Assembly: GCA_044374195.1 (NCBI GenBank)
Contig: JBILOY010000003.1
Span: forward strand, 62,001-126,000
Direction: 5' to 3'
Source of the DNA: CAIKZY01 sp044374195
Lineage (GTDB): Bacteria > Actinomycetota > Actinomycetes > S36-B12
Length of the DNA stretch: 64,000 nt
The stretch's first letter is position 1. Every line of letters starts with the position of its first letter. The notes beneath the pieces are model-generated. The model was not told the DNA's origin. It did no database searches and worked only from the letters and a program-made list of their open reading frames with translations. The translations under genes were made by a program, and so were the position numbers. Shown piece by piece: positions 24,570 to 33,802 of this stretch.

Positions 24570-25481
24570 CTATTCGCCGTTAAGCCAGGTGACGAGCAGT
24601 TCGTTGAACTGCCGTGGATTCTCCTCGTGCGGGAAGTGGCCGGTATCCATCGCGGAGAGTGCGTAACTCCCGCGAACGAATGAGGCGCTTCCCGCGCATG
24701 CATCGATACTCATCATCGGATCGCGGGATCCGTGCACATGCAGGACATCGGTGTTGATGTCGGCCTTCATGCGGGACATGTAGCGCAGCCCATCGGGTCG
24801 CGGTACCGAGCGGCCGGCCCAGCGGTGGAACTCGATTGCTGTGTGAGCAGTCGGCCAGCGCATGAATGCGGAGCGGTACATGGAAAGGGCCTCGGTATCG
24901 GGCCAGCCCGGTGTGCCCGACCACTCCGTGATCAGGTCGCCGACTCGTGCACCCTCATCGCGGGTGAGCGCCCGCTCGGGAAGGAAGGGCACCTGGAATC
25001 CAGCGGCGTAGCCCAGCGAGATGCGCCGGTGCCACGGTTGCATCGATGCACTGCGCACCCGCCGCGGGTGCGGTGAGCTGACCGGCACGATCGCCGTGAC
25101 GACATCGGGTTCTAGAACAGCCATGGACCACGCGACAAAGGCACCCCACCCGTGCCCGACGATCACCGCCTCGCTCTCGCCGAGTGATCGGATCACCGCT
25201 GCAACGTCAGCGGAGAGGGTGAAGGGGTCGTATCCGTGCGGTGGGTGATCGGAGCCGCCGTATCCACGAAGATCCATCGCTATGGCGCGATAGCCGGCCT
25301 CGGCGAGTGCGGTGATCTGGTGTCGCCATGTCCACCAGAATGTGGGGAATCCGTGCAAGAGCACGACAGCCGGGCCCTCGCCTTGTTCGACTACATGGAA
25401 TCGAGCGCCATGCGCCGAGATGTCGCGATGAGTCCAGGCGCCGGCAACGCGAATTGCAGCGTCGGGCTCAATGAGTGTCAT
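24570..25481 (-). CDS. Alpha/beta hydrolase, epoxide-hydrolase-like (EphE context)
   Basis: A 303-residue alpha/beta-fold protein: HGFPTFWWTWRHQ oxyanion loop, DLRGYGGSD, a helical cap, HGSRDPMMS and the C-terminal HFPHEENP histidine. The elbow reads VGHGWGA, so the nucleophile position (Asp in epoxide hydrolases, Ser in esterases) is occupied by glycine. Unless another residue serves, the enzyme would lack classical hydrolase activity. It is next to marP as in M. tuberculosis (ephE). ATG at 25481 chosen; a TTG at 25505 would add eight residues. Confidence 0.75.
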   Translation of the reverse strand: MTLIEPDAAIRVAGAWTHRDISAHGARFHVVEQGEGPAVVLLHGFPTFWWTWRHQITALAEAGYRAIAMDLRGYGGSDHPPHGYDPFTLSADVAAVIRSLGESEAVIVGHGWGAFVAWSMAVLEPDVVTAIVPVSSPHPRRVRSASMQPWHRRISLGYAAGFQVPFLPERALTRDEGARVGDLITEWSGTPGWPDTEALSMYRSAFMRWPTAHTAIEFHRWAGRSVPRPDGLRYMSRMKADINTDVLHVHGSRDPMMSIDACAGSASFVRGSYALSAMDTGHFPHEENPRQFNELLVTWLNGE

Positions 25482-25497
25482 GGGTGGGTTGATCGAA

Positions 25498-25887
25498 TTA
25501 CTCAACGGGCTTCGAAGGCGCCAGGATCTCCTGGGTCTTGCGAAGCTCGGCCATCGACAGGTCAGGGCCCTTGATGGTTGAGGCGTTCTTCTTGGTCAAC
25601 AGGCCGGTCACGACGGCGGAGACGAGAAGGAAGAGCGAGACGAGTCCGAAGCCGGCCCACGTCGGCAGACCCATGGCCGCGAGGGCGAAGGCGATGGTGA
25701 TCAGAATGAAGATCGCGAACAAACTGATCGTGATGATCGTGACCACGGCCATGATGCTCGTACGTGCGACTGCCTCGCCAGAGCTCTTCAGCTCAGCTTG
25801 GGTGAAAGCGACTTGAGCCTGCACGAGGCGCTTGGCGTCATTCGCGGTCTTGCGCACGAGGTCGGCGATGCTTGAATCGTTTGCCAT
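25498..25887 (-). CDS. Holin-like DUF1469-type membrane protein
   Basis: A 129-residue protein with a charged N-terminal helix (SIADLVRKTANDAKRLVQAQVAFTQAELKSSG) and two strong transmembrane segments (about 42-95). It matches the Phage_holin_3_6 family, widespread in actinobacterial chromosomes and not evidence of a prophage. The position between nhaA and the ephE-like gene is conserved in Streptomyces. Function unknown. Confidence 0.75.
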   Translation of the reverse strand: MANDSSIADLVRKTANDAKRLVQAQVAFTQAELKSSGEAVARTSIMAVVTIITISLFAIFILITIAFALAAMGLPTWAGFGLVSLFLLVSAVVTGLLTKKNASTIKGPDLSMAELRKTQEILAPSKPVE

Positions 25888-25896
25888 GACAGCAGA

Positions 25897-27180
25897 TTAC
25901 TGCTCCTGGTCCTTTTCATACACGTCCGGGATTCCATTCCCGTCCAGATCGGCGGTCTCCGCCGCGTACACGAGGCGATAGTGCCTATTTCGGGCCCGGA
26001 TCGCGATTGTGGCCAAGATGGCTGAGATCACTGAGGCCGTCAGGACGGCCACCTTGGCGTAGTCCGTCTGGGAGGGCGAACTCGGGTACGCCAGTTCGCT
26101 GATGAGCAGAGCCACCGTGAAGCCGATTCCGGCGAGCAGCCCAACCGTGGCGATATCGCGCCAGCCCAGGAGTGGATTGAGCTCCGCTCTGGTGAACCGA
26201 GCGGTAAGCCAGGCGAAACCGAGGACCCCCAGCGGCTTGCCAATAACCAGGCCGATCATGACGCCGATCGCGATGGGATCGGTGAGCGGACCTAGAAGTC
26301 CGGTACTGCGCAGATCGACGCCGGACGCGAAGAAGGCGAACAGCGGAACACAGAGCGCGGCGCTGATCGGGTGTATGAGATGCGACATCCGATCAGCGGG
26401 CGTGGAGGTCTCCCCTGGATCGGGCTTCACCCGCGTGAGCAGTCCAAGGGCGACGCCAGCAACGGTGGCGTGCACGCCGCTCTGGAAGAGGCAGTACCAG
26501 GAGAGCACGGCAATCGGCACGTAGAGGAACGGTGTACGCCAGCGTGCACGTTGCGCGAATGCATAGAGAGCGAAGAGTGCGATAGCGGCGAGGAACCACC
26601 CCGCGTAAAAGCCCTTCGAGTAGAAGATTGCGATCACCATGATTGCGCCGAGATCATCGACGACGGCCAATGCCAGGAGGAATGCGCGCAGGGGGAGCGG
26701 CAGGCGCCTGCCTACGACGGCGAGCACGGCGAGAGCGAACGCGATGTCCGTTGCCATCGGGATGCCCCAGCCATGGGGAGCGCCGTCGGCGGCAGTGGTG
26801 TTCACGATCACGAAGATGACCGCGGGCAAGATCATTCCGCCGAGAGCTGCGGCAACCGGCACGATTGCCTGTGCGGGCTTGGAAAGCGTTCCGAGAACGA
26901 ATTCGTGCTTGAGCTCGAGCCCGGCAATGAAGAAGAACACGGCGAGCAGACCGTCGGCAGCCCAGGTGCCCAGACTCAGGTTGAGCCCGAGAGATTCAGG
27001 GCCTATCTGGAAGTTGACCAGATCCGCATAGGACTCACCCCAGGGCGAGTTTGCCCAGACCAGCGCGATGACCGCCATGACGAGCAGCAGGATTCCGCCA
27101 ACAGTCTCATCGCGAAGCTGACTGCTCAGCCACTGGCGCTGGAACAAGGATGGGCGAGAGAGGATCTGCTCTCTCGCCAT
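25897..27180 (-). CDS. nhaA: Na+/H+ antiporter NhaA
   Basis: A 427-residue antiporter with about 12 membrane segments. It carries the paired aspartates in ALAVVDDLGAI (equivalent to Asp163/Asp164 of E. coli NhaA), the ATDIAFALAVL helix and the VWANSPW start typical of the family. It exchanges external protons for internal sodium. The C-terminal tail is hydrophilic, ending DLDGNGIPDVYEKDQEQ, an EF-hand-like DxDxNG motif that may bind calcium. It starts 4 bp after the acs stop, so both are probably co-transcribed. Confidence 0.92.
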   Translation of the reverse strand: MAREQILSRPSLFQRQWLSSQLRDETVGGILLLVMAVIALVWANSPWGESYADLVNFQIGPESLGLNLSLGTWAADGLLAVFFFIAGLELKHEFVLGTLSKPAQAIVPVAAALGGMILPAVIFVIVNTTAADGAPHGWGIPMATDIAFALAVLAVVGRRLPLPLRAFLLALAVVDDLGAIMVIAIFYSKGFYAGWFLAAIALFALYAFAQRARWRTPFLYVPIAVLSWYCLFQSGVHATVAGVALGLLTRVKPDPGETSTPADRMSHLIHPISAALCVPLFAFFASGVDLRSTGLLGPLTDPIAIGVMIGLVIGKPLGVLGFAWLTARFTRAELNPLLGWRDIATVGLLAGIGFTVALLISELAYPSSPSQTDYAKVAVLTASVISAILATIAIRARNRHYRLVYAAETADLDGNGIPDVYEKDQEQ

Positions 27181-27184
27181 GGTT

Positions 27185-29140
27185 CTACTCCTCTGTCGGT
27201 GAGCTAGATAGCCCTGCAGCGATCATATTCATGACGGTGGGGTCAGCCAGGGTGGTCGCATCGCCTAGATCGCGGTTCTCCGCCACATCGCGTAGGAGCC
27301 GACGCATGATCTTGCCCGAGCGGGTCTTCGGCAGCTCGGCGACGATCATGATCTGACGCGGCTTGGCGATCGGGCCGATCTCCTTGGCGACGTGATCGCG
27401 GAGTGCCTTCGCGACACCGGGACCATCTTCGGAACCCTTACGCAAGATCACGAACGCGACGATGCCCTGACCGGTCATCTCGTCATTCGCGCCCACCACA
27501 GCCGCCTCAGCAACAGTGGGGTGCGAGACCAGTGCCGACTCGACCTCAGTCGTCGAGATGCGGTGACCGGAGACGTTCATGACGTCGTCAACGCGGCCCA
27601 GCAGCCACAGTGCGCCGTCATCATCAAACTTCGCGCCATCACCTGCGAAGTAGTACTGCGGCCAGCGAGACCAGTAGGTATCGACGTAACGCTCGTTGTC
27701 GCCCCAAATGCCACGCAGCATTGACGGCCAAGGCTCGGTGATGACCAGATAACCGCCATGGCCATTGCCGACCGGGGTTCCGTTGTCGTCAACAATTGCG
27801 ACGGAGATACCTGGTAGGGCGCCCATCGCAGAGCCAGGCTTGGTGGCCGTGACTCCGGGGAGCGGAGAGATCATCATCGCGCCTGTCTCGGTCTGCCACC
27901 ACGTGTCGACGATCGGGCAGCGGTTGCCGCCGATGACATCGCGGTACCACATCCATGCCTCAGGGTTGATTGATTCGCCGACCGATCCGAGTACGCGCAG
28001 GGATGAGAGATCCTTCGACTGCGGGAGATCGTCACCCCACTTCATGAACGTGCGAATTGCGGTGGGCGCGGTGTAGAGAATCGACACCTTGTGACGTTGC
28101 ACGATGTCCCACCATCGATCCTGGCCCGGCGTATCCGGAGTGCCTTCGTAGATCACCTGTGTCGCGCGATTGGAAAGCGGCCCGTAGACGACGTACGAAT
28201 GACCGGTGACCCAGCCGATGTCGGCCGTGCACCAGAACACGTCGGTCTCCGGCTTCAGATCGAAAACGTTGTAATGCGTGTAGGAGGTCTGGGTGAGGTA
28301 GCCACCAGTGGTGTGCAGGATTCCCTTGGGCTTTCCTGTCGTTCCTGACGTGTAGAGAATGAAGAGTGGATGCTCGCTGTCGAACCCCTCGGGTGCGTGC
28401 TGCGGGCTCTGGCGCTCGACGATGTCGTGCCACCACACGTCAAGATCCGGATTCCAGTCGACGTCGCCACCTGTGCGCTTGACGACGAGCACATGCTCGA
28501 CGCTCGGCGTGTTCTTGACGGCCTCGTCGACGGCCGGCTTCAACGGCATCGCAGAACCACGTCGATTCTGGCCGTCGGTGGTGATGACGAGCTTTGCCTC
28601 CGCATCGTTGATGCGGCTCTCCAGGGCACTCGCTGCAAATCCGCCGAAGATCACCGAGTGCGCTGCGCCGAGGCGGGCACATGCCAGCATCGCGACGACT
28701 GCCTCGGGGATCATCGGCATGTAGATGGCGACGCGGTCGCCGGCCACGATGCCAAGTTCGATCAACGCATTGGCTGCCCTGCAGACTTCGTCCTGCAGTT
28801 CTGCGTACGTGATGTTGCGAAGATCGCCAGGCTCACCCTCGAAGCGAATGGCGACCTGTCCGCCGAAGCCGGCTTCGACATGGCGGTCGACACAGTTGTA
28901 GGCAACGTTGAGCTTGCCACCCACGAACCAGCGCGCGAACGGGGCATTCGACCAGTCGAGCACCTGGGTGAAGGGTTCGGTCCAGTCGAGGCGCTCGGCC
29001 TGCTTGGCCCAGAAGGCAAGGCGGTCAGCGGAGGCTTCTGCGTAGATGCCGGGCTTCGCATTCGCAGCCGCGGCGAATTCGGCGCTCGGTGCGAAGGTGC
29101 GATCTTCGTGGCCGAGGTTCGACAGGGCATCGGTGCTCAT
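27185..29140 (-). CDS. acs: Acetyl-CoA synthetase
   Basis: A 651-residue AMP-forming ligase that makes acetyl-CoA from acetate, ATP and CoA. Motifs: the adenylation P-loop ILYTSGTTGKPKG, the DTWWQTETGAMM motif and the C-terminal PKTRSGKIMRR containing the acetylatable lysine, with typical family length. It leads an operon with nhaA. A small hairpin (CTCGGC/GCCGAG) lies in the 73-bp divergent interval to the Fic-like gene. Confidence 0.95.
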   Translation of the reverse strand: MSTDALSNLGHEDRTFAPSAEFAAAANAKPGIYAEASADRLAFWAKQAERLDWTEPFTQVLDWSNAPFARWFVGGKLNVAYNCVDRHVEAGFGGQVAIRFEGEPGDLRNITYAELQDEVCRAANALIELGIVAGDRVAIYMPMIPEAVVAMLACARLGAAHSVIFGGFAASALESRINDAEAKLVITTDGQNRRGSAMPLKPAVDEAVKNTPSVEHVLVVKRTGGDVDWNPDLDVWWHDIVERQSPQHAPEGFDSEHPLFILYTSGTTGKPKGILHTTGGYLTQTSYTHYNVFDLKPETDVFWCTADIGWVTGHSYVVYGPLSNRATQVIYEGTPDTPGQDRWWDIVQRHKVSILYTAPTAIRTFMKWGDDLPQSKDLSSLRVLGSVGESINPEAWMWYRDVIGGNRCPIVDTWWQTETGAMMISPLPGVTATKPGSAMGALPGISVAIVDDNGTPVGNGHGGYLVITEPWPSMLRGIWGDNERYVDTYWSRWPQYYFAGDGAKFDDDGALWLLGRVDDVMNVSGHRISTTEVESALVSHPTVAEAAVVGANDEMTGQGIVAFVILRKGSEDGPGVAKALRDHVAKEIGPIAKPRQIMIVAELPKTRSGKIMRRLLRDVAENRDLGDATTLADPTVMNMIAAGLSSSPTEE

Positions 29141-29213
29141 GGTGATCCTTAGTGGTTCGGCTCGGCTTACTAGGCCGAGAGGCGGCGCAGGTGAGGTCAG
29201 GTTAGATGAGCAC

Positions 29214-29984
29214 GTGACCTCGCGCGCCGAAACTCATGATCCGTTAGGTGACCTCCCTCTCAGTCACCCCTCAGCGGCCTTGCTCGCGGCCACCCGCGAT
29301 GAGATCGATGCAGTTCTCTGGGACAGGGGCATTCGCGCGAAGGCCGCGGAAGTCGCCGCCGCCTCTGTCTTGCGAGGTGCCCGTGATTCGGCCGCGATTG
29401 ACGGCGCCGATTCAGCCGTCGTTGACGACTCCCCAATGGGCCGAATCCTGGGCAATGCCCAGGTGCTCACGGCTCGGGTACCGGCGCTCGTTGATACCTG
29501 GGCAACCGCGCCGCTGCAGGTGCTTGCGGAGCTGCACGCGATCGCCTCGCAGGGATTTACCTCGGATGAGGAGCGCGGGCGGCCTCGCGGCGGCGATGAG
29601 GTGCGCGACCCGCTGAACATCGGCCTTTTGCCACCCGCAAGCGTTATCAGCCCGCGCATGACCGGCCTGGCCACGGTGATCACCACCTCAACCTCGCCCG
29701 CGCTGCTGATCGCCGCGATCGTTCATGCTGAGCTCTCCGCGTTGCGTCCATTCGAGATTGGCAGTGGTCTAGTCGCACGCGCGAGCATTCGCCTCGTGAT
29801 GGCGTCCAAGGGAATCGATCCCTCTCTCTTCACGATTCCCGAGCACGGAATGTTCGAGCTGGGCCGTCCTGCCTACGTAAATGCGATTCGCGAATACTCG
29901 GCCGGAACGGCTGAGGGGATCAACGCCTACGTCACGTGGTTCGCCACGGCGCTTGCGATGGGCGCGAAGGCAGTCGAGATCTAG
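29214..29984 (+). CDS. Degenerate Fic-fold protein
   Basis: A 256-residue protein whose C-terminal half follows the Fic helical pattern. The active-site loop reads LRPFEIGSGLVAR where an active Fic enzyme has HPFx(D/E)GNGRxxR. The catalytic histidine is replaced by arginine and the NGR is lost, so AMP transfer is unlikely. The N-terminal half (AAEVAAASVLRGARDSAAIDGA) resembles the helix preceding Fic cores. The GTG at 29214 is the first plausible start. Divergent from acs and convergent, with 4-bp overlap, with the HAD gene; this arrangement recurs in actinobacteria. Role unknown. Confidence 0.65.
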   Translation: MTSRAETHDPLGDLPLSHPSAALLAATRDEIDAVLWDRGIRAKAAEVAAASVLRGARDSAAIDGADSAVVDDSPMGRILGNAQVLTARVPALVDTWATAPLQVLAELHAIASQGFTSDEERGRPRGGDEVRDPLNIGLLPPASVISPRMTGLATVITTSTSPALLIAAIVHAELSALRPFEIGSGLVARASIRLVMASKGIDPSLFTIPEHGMFELGRPAYVNAIREYSAGTAEGINAYVTWFATALAMGAKAVEI

Positions 29985-30787
29985 GCGCGCAGCGAACGGC
30001 GTCGCGCGTACCACGCAATGCCGAGTGCCACCGCGCCCAGCGCAACGCCGGCGCCTGCAGCAGCGGCCTGTTTCTTGTCGATTCGACTCTTCATCGCGAC
30101 GGGTTTTGCGAAATCACGAATCGGCCAATGGTTCTCGACCGCGAGCTTGCGAAGTTCAGTATCCGGATTTACGGCTACGGGATGCCCGACGGCCTCAAGC
30201 ATCGGCACGTCGGTGAACGAATCGGAATATGCGTAACACTCGTCGAGGTCATAGCCGCGTTCGGCAGCAAGGCTGCGCATCGCTTCAGCCTTGCCGGGGC
30301 CGTAGGCGTAGAACAGGATCTCCCCGGTGTACTTGCCATCTTCGATGCCTACCTGCGTGCCGATCGCGAGATCAGCCCCGAGCCGCTCACCGATCGGCTC
30401 GACAACATCGGTGCCTGATGACGAGATGATGATGATCTGATGACCGAGCATTCGGTGATGCGCGATCAGGTCGAGCGCTTCTTCGTAGACCATTGGATCG
30501 ACGATGGTGTCGAGGGTCTCGGAGACGATCTGCTTGACCTTCTCGACTTCCCAGCCGGTGACCAGAGTCGACATGTACTGGCGCATTGACTCCATCTGAT
30601 CGTGGTCGGCTCCCGAGGCCAAATACACGAACTGTGCGTAAGCGCTCTTGATGACGTCAGCCCTGCCGATCAACCCCTCCTTATAGAAGGGACGGGCGAA
30701 GGCGAAGGAGCTCGACTTGGCCAGGATCGTCTTATCGAGATCGAAGAATGCGGCGATCGGCGCGCGGGGGTCGAGTGCCGAGGTCAT
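29981..30787 (-). CDS. HAD-IB family hydrolase (SerB-like)
   Basis: A 268-residue phosphatase-fold protein. HAD motif I is FFDLDKT, motif II IIISSSG, the lysine lies in GPGKAEAM and motif III is YSDSFTDVPML. A C-terminal hydrophobic segment (about 243-260) followed by YARRRSLRA suggests a tail anchor. It is the counterpart of Rv3661 beside ssd. Relatives dephosphorylate phosphoserine or lysophosphatidic-type substrates; the real substrate is unknown. Confidence 0.85.
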   Translation of the reverse strand: MTSALDPRAPIAAFFDLDKTILAKSSSFAFARPFYKEGLIGRADVIKSAYAQFVYLASGADHDQMESMRQYMSTLVTGWEVEKVKQIVSETLDTIVDPMVYEEALDLIAHHRMLGHQIIIISSSGTDVVEPIGERLGADLAIGTQVGIEDGKYTGEILFYAYGPGKAEAMRSLAAERGYDLDECYAYSDSFTDVPMLEAVGHPVAVNPDTELRKLAVENHWPIRDFAKPVAMKSRIDKKQAAAAGAGVALGAVALGIAWYARRRSLRA

Positions 30788-30801
30788 GGCACGACGCTAT
30801 C

Positions 30802-30842
30802 TCGTCCACAGGCGAACTTGCCGCTCGAGTCATCCACAGGCG
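30802..30842. repeat. Two 13-bp direct repeats upstream of ssd
   Basis: TCGTCCACAGGCG (30802-30814) and TCATCCACAGGCG (30830-30842) are in the same orientation with starts 28 bp apart, in the divergent region between the HAD gene and ssd. The second contains TCATCCACA, one base from a DnaA box. Confidence 0.45.
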
Positions 30843-30906
30843 TGGCACACCGTATTGATCAGTCCGCATGAGCGGTCGATGCTCCCTGTACCAACGGGGA
30901 GGCCAT

Positions 30907-31956
30907 ATGAATCTTGAACGACTGCTGCTCGTCAGCACCGACACCGAGCTCATCGACGAATGCTCACGACTTGCCGCGGCTGCCGGCGCCGACCTGCACG
31001 TTGTCTCTCACGCCCTCGGAGATCGTGCACGCTGGGCGCGCGCATCAGTAATCCTGATCGATATCCCGAGCGCGTCGGGTGTCGCCGACCTTCCACGGCG
31101 AGCAGGGGTCATCGTCGTCACCCGAGGCTCGAGTGAGTCGGTCGACCCGGCCGCCTGGCGCGTGGCCGTCACGATCGGTGCCGAACATGTGGCGTGTTTG
31201 CCCGATGCACAGACCTGGCTAATCGAAAGGCTCGGTGCCTGCGCCGATGAGCCGTCGCGGGAAGGGCGTTTAGTTGCCTTCGTGTCAGCCACCGGTGGGG
31301 CGGGGGCCTCGACCCTTGCCGCCGCCTGCGCGGTCGACGCCGCAGCCCAGGGCCGCTCGAGCTTGCTCGTCGACGGCGACCGACTCGGTGGTGGCATCGA
31401 CATCGTGCTGGGTGGCGAAGAGGTAAACGGCGTGCGCTGGCCTGAGCTCGTCGATACGCAGGGCCGTCTCTCGGTTGCCGCGTTCAAGCAGGCATTGCCG
31501 ATCGTAGAGGGGGTCGCAGTCCTCTCCTGGGATCGTGAAGGTTCCCCGGACGCAACACCCCAGTCGTGGAACGCCGTGCTTGATGCAGCGGCGCGGGGAT
31601 TTGATCTCACTGTGGTTGATCATCCGCGAGCTCTTGCTTCCTCATCTGTCGCAGCACTCAGCCGAGCCCACGCAGTGGTGCTAGTCGTCAATGCTCGAGT
31701 GCGTGGAGCCATCGCTGCGGCCCGGTGCTTGGAGGAGCTCACGGTGCTATCGACAGACATTCGGGTGATCGTGCGAGAGAAACCCAACGGAGTCCGGCCC
31801 GAGGCAATCGGCCAGATCCTTGGAGTGCCGATTCTCGGATCCATCCCGGTGGGTTCACCATTCATCGACGACGGTCGGCTACCCCGCATTCCTGAAGCAG
31901 TGGTGCGAGCATGCACCGATCAGGATGCCGCTCTTCGCACTACCTTCGCGGCTTAG
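30907..31956 (+). CDS. ssd: Septum site-determining protein Ssd (TadZ/CpaE-like)
   Basis: A 349-residue protein with an N-terminal receiver-like part (1-110) and a C-terminal MinD/ParA-like ATPase domain. The Walker A position reads VSATGGAGASTLAA: both conserved lysines are missing, as in many TadZ proteins, so ATP hydrolysis is doubtful. Later TVVDHPRAL and VVLVVNARVRG match the MinD fold. Rv3660c, its counterpart, inhibits septation when overproduced; in Tad systems this protein places the pilus machine. ATG at 30907 with GGGGAGG upstream; it leads the tad operon. Confidence 0.85.
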   Translation: MNLERLLLVSTDTELIDECSRLAAAAGADLHVVSHALGDRARWARASVILIDIPSASGVADLPRRAGVIVVTRGSSESVDPAAWRVAVTIGAEHVACLPDAQTWLIERLGACADEPSREGRLVAFVSATGGAGASTLAAACAVDAAAQGRSSLLVDGDRLGGGIDIVLGGEEVNGVRWPELVDTQGRLSVAAFKQALPIVEGVAVLSWDREGSPDATPQSWNAVLDAAARGFDLTVVDHPRALASSSVAALSRAHAVVLVVNARVRGAIAAARCLEELTVLSTDIRVIVREKPNGVRPEAIGQILGVPILGSIPVGSPFIDDGRLPRIPEAVVRACTDQDAALRTTFAA

Positions 31957-31961
31957 GGCAG

Positions 31962-33122
31962 ATGGCTGCCTCGCTACTTGAGCGCGTTCGTACTCGACTC
32001 ATCGCAGGGCAGGGCGAGGCGACAGCGGCGCACGTCGCAGCGGCACTTCGCGAGGAGGGAGTGCTCCTTGGCGATAGTGCGGTACTCGAACTCGTCGAGG
32101 TATTGCGACGCGAACTCCTCGGCGCAGGTCGACTGGAGCCACTGCTCCGAAATCCGTGCATTACCGATGTTCTGGTGAACGCACCGGATTCGGTCTGGAT
32201 CGACGAGGGTGCAGGTCTGATCCGTAGTGACATCAGGTTCACCGGCGAGGATGAAGTGCGTCGGCTCGCGCAACGTCTGGCGGCAGGCGCGGGGCGTCGA
32301 CTCGATGACGCCGCGCCATTCGTGGATGCACGGCTCGCCAATGGCGCTCGACTTCATGCGGTGATCCCTCCGCTCTCGTCTGATGGCACGGCAATATCGA
32401 TTCGCATACCGAGAGCAGCGGGATTCACCCTCGGCGAACTCAGCGCATCAGGTTCGGCAACACCGCTCATGGCCGAGCTGCTGGCCGACGTCATCGATGC
32501 CCGGCTCTCCTTCGTGATCAGCGGGGGCACCGGCGCAGGCAAGACCACCGTGCTCGGTGCACTTCTCTCACGCATCGGCGCACACGAGCGTCTCGTCCTG
32601 GTCGAAGACTCGGCCGAACTTGACCCTGGATGCGGTCACGTGGTCCGCATGCAGGCCCGAACCGCGAATGTCGAAGGCGCGGGCGTGATCACCATGCGTG
32701 ATCTCGTCAGACAGTCCTTGCGAATGCGTCCGGATCGCATCTGCATAGGTGAAGTGAGGGGCGCGGAGGTCATCGAGTTGCTCACTGCGCTCAACACAGG
32801 GCATGAAGGCGGTTGTGGCACCGTGCATGCGAACTCAGCGAGCGATGTACCTGCTCGACTTGAGGCACTCGCGCTGATGGCGGGCCTTGATCGAATCGCC
32901 GTGCACTCGTTGATCTGTGCCGGTCTTGATTGCGTGATTCACGTTGAACGATTGCCGGGGGGGCGACGATGCGTGCAGGGTATTTACGCACTTGAGAGAG
33001 ATGCAGATGCGTATGCGGCAGTCCGCGAGATCGCCGTTACCCGCGATGGGCGTACGCACATCGGCGAGCGGGGCCAGGAGTTCATTGATGGGCTTAAGGC
33101 CCGGCGAAAGAGTTCGCGATGA
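31962..33122 (+). CDS. tadA: Tad pilus assembly ATPase TadA/CpaF
   Basis: A 386-residue type II/IV secretion ATPase. Sequence elements are the N-terminal LEPLLRNPCITDVLVN domain, Walker A SGGTGAGKTT, the Asp-box ERLVLVEDSAEL, a Walker B-like RMRPDRICIGEVRG and the His-box LNTGHEGGCGTVHANS. It powers assembly of Flp-type pili at the cytoplasmic membrane face. It starts 5 bp after ssd and overlaps tadB. Confidence 0.93.
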   Translation: MAASLLERVRTRLIAGQGEATAAHVAAALREEGVLLGDSAVLELVEVLRRELLGAGRLEPLLRNPCITDVLVNAPDSVWIDEGAGLIRSDIRFTGEDEVRRLAQRLAAGAGRRLDDAAPFVDARLANGARLHAVIPPLSSDGTAISIRIPRAAGFTLGELSASGSATPLMAELLADVIDARLSFVISGGTGAGKTTVLGALLSRIGAHERLVLVEDSAELDPGCGHVVRMQARTANVEGAGVITMRDLVRQSLRMRPDRICIGEVRGAEVIELLTALNTGHEGGCGTVHANSASDVPARLEALALMAGLDRIAVHSLICAGLDCVIHVERLPGGRRCVQGIYALERDADAYAAVREIAVTRDGRTHIGERGQEFIDGLKARRKSSR

Positions 33123-33802
33123 CCTGGGTTCCCGCGGCGCTCGTCGCGGTAGCAATCTTCATCGTGATGCAACCTAATCCGACACATCGTCTCGAGGCAA
33201 TTCTCGGCGTTACTCAGCGCCCGCCGGTAGGGAACCCACTGCGCGAACTTGGAGCCCGCCTCTTCGGAGGGGGGCGGGAGCGAAGCGCGGCTCGTCGACA
33301 GGCCATCGAGGCACTCGGCTCCCTGTCAGCCGAGTTATCGGCCGGGACTCCGCAGCAGCGCGCCTTGGTTATCGCCGGTGAGCATGTGTGGCCAGCTGCG
33401 TGCGGCGCCGTGCGCTTCGACGGTGACGTTGCCGAGGCACTTCGCGAGGATGCTCGTCGCATGCCGCTGATCACTCCACTTGCCGCGTGCTGGGCAGTGT
33501 CTGCGCAGCAGGGCAGTGGACTAGCAATCTCCGTCAGCCGAATCGCAGAACAGGCACGCATGGCTGAGGACATTCGCGTGCAACTCGAGGCGCAGTTGGC
33601 TGGGCCTCGCGCGACGGCTCGCATCTTGATGCTGTTGCCCCTTTTCGGAATCGCGATGGGGATGATGATGGGTGTCAACCCGCTCGCCTGGCTTCTGAGA
33701 ACTCCGGTGGGCTTTGCTTGTCTTGTTGTGGGCCTGGCACTCACCGCTCTCGGCTATTGGTGGACCTCACGGATAGTGCAACGAGTGGAAAGACTCCTGT
33801 GA
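33119..33802 (+). CDS. tadB: Tad secretion protein TadB-like (T2SSF domain)
   Basis: A 227-residue membrane protein with an N-terminal hydrophobic segment, a cytoplasmic T2SSF domain (ALGSLSAELSAGTPQQRAL ... QLEAQLAGPRATARIL) and two C-terminal transmembrane segments. It serves as inner-membrane platform for the pilus machine. Its start overlaps tadA (ATGA) and its stop overlaps tadC (GTGA), indicating tight coupling. Confidence 0.85.
   Translation: MTWVPAALVAVAIFIVMQPNPTHRLEAILGVTQRPPVGNPLRELGARLFGGGRERSAARRQAIEALGSLSAELSAGTPQQRALVIAGEHVWPAACGAVRFDGDVAEALREDARRMPLITPLAACWAVSAQQGSGLAISVSRIAEQARMAEDIRVQLEAQLAGPRATARILMLLPLFGIAMGMMMGVNPLAWLLRTPVGFACLVVGLALTALGYWWTSRIVQRVERLL

Noticed and set aside
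25498..25887. Prophage remnant (holin)
   Set aside because: The holin-like family is a common chromosomal membrane protein in actinobacteria and no phage genes surround it.
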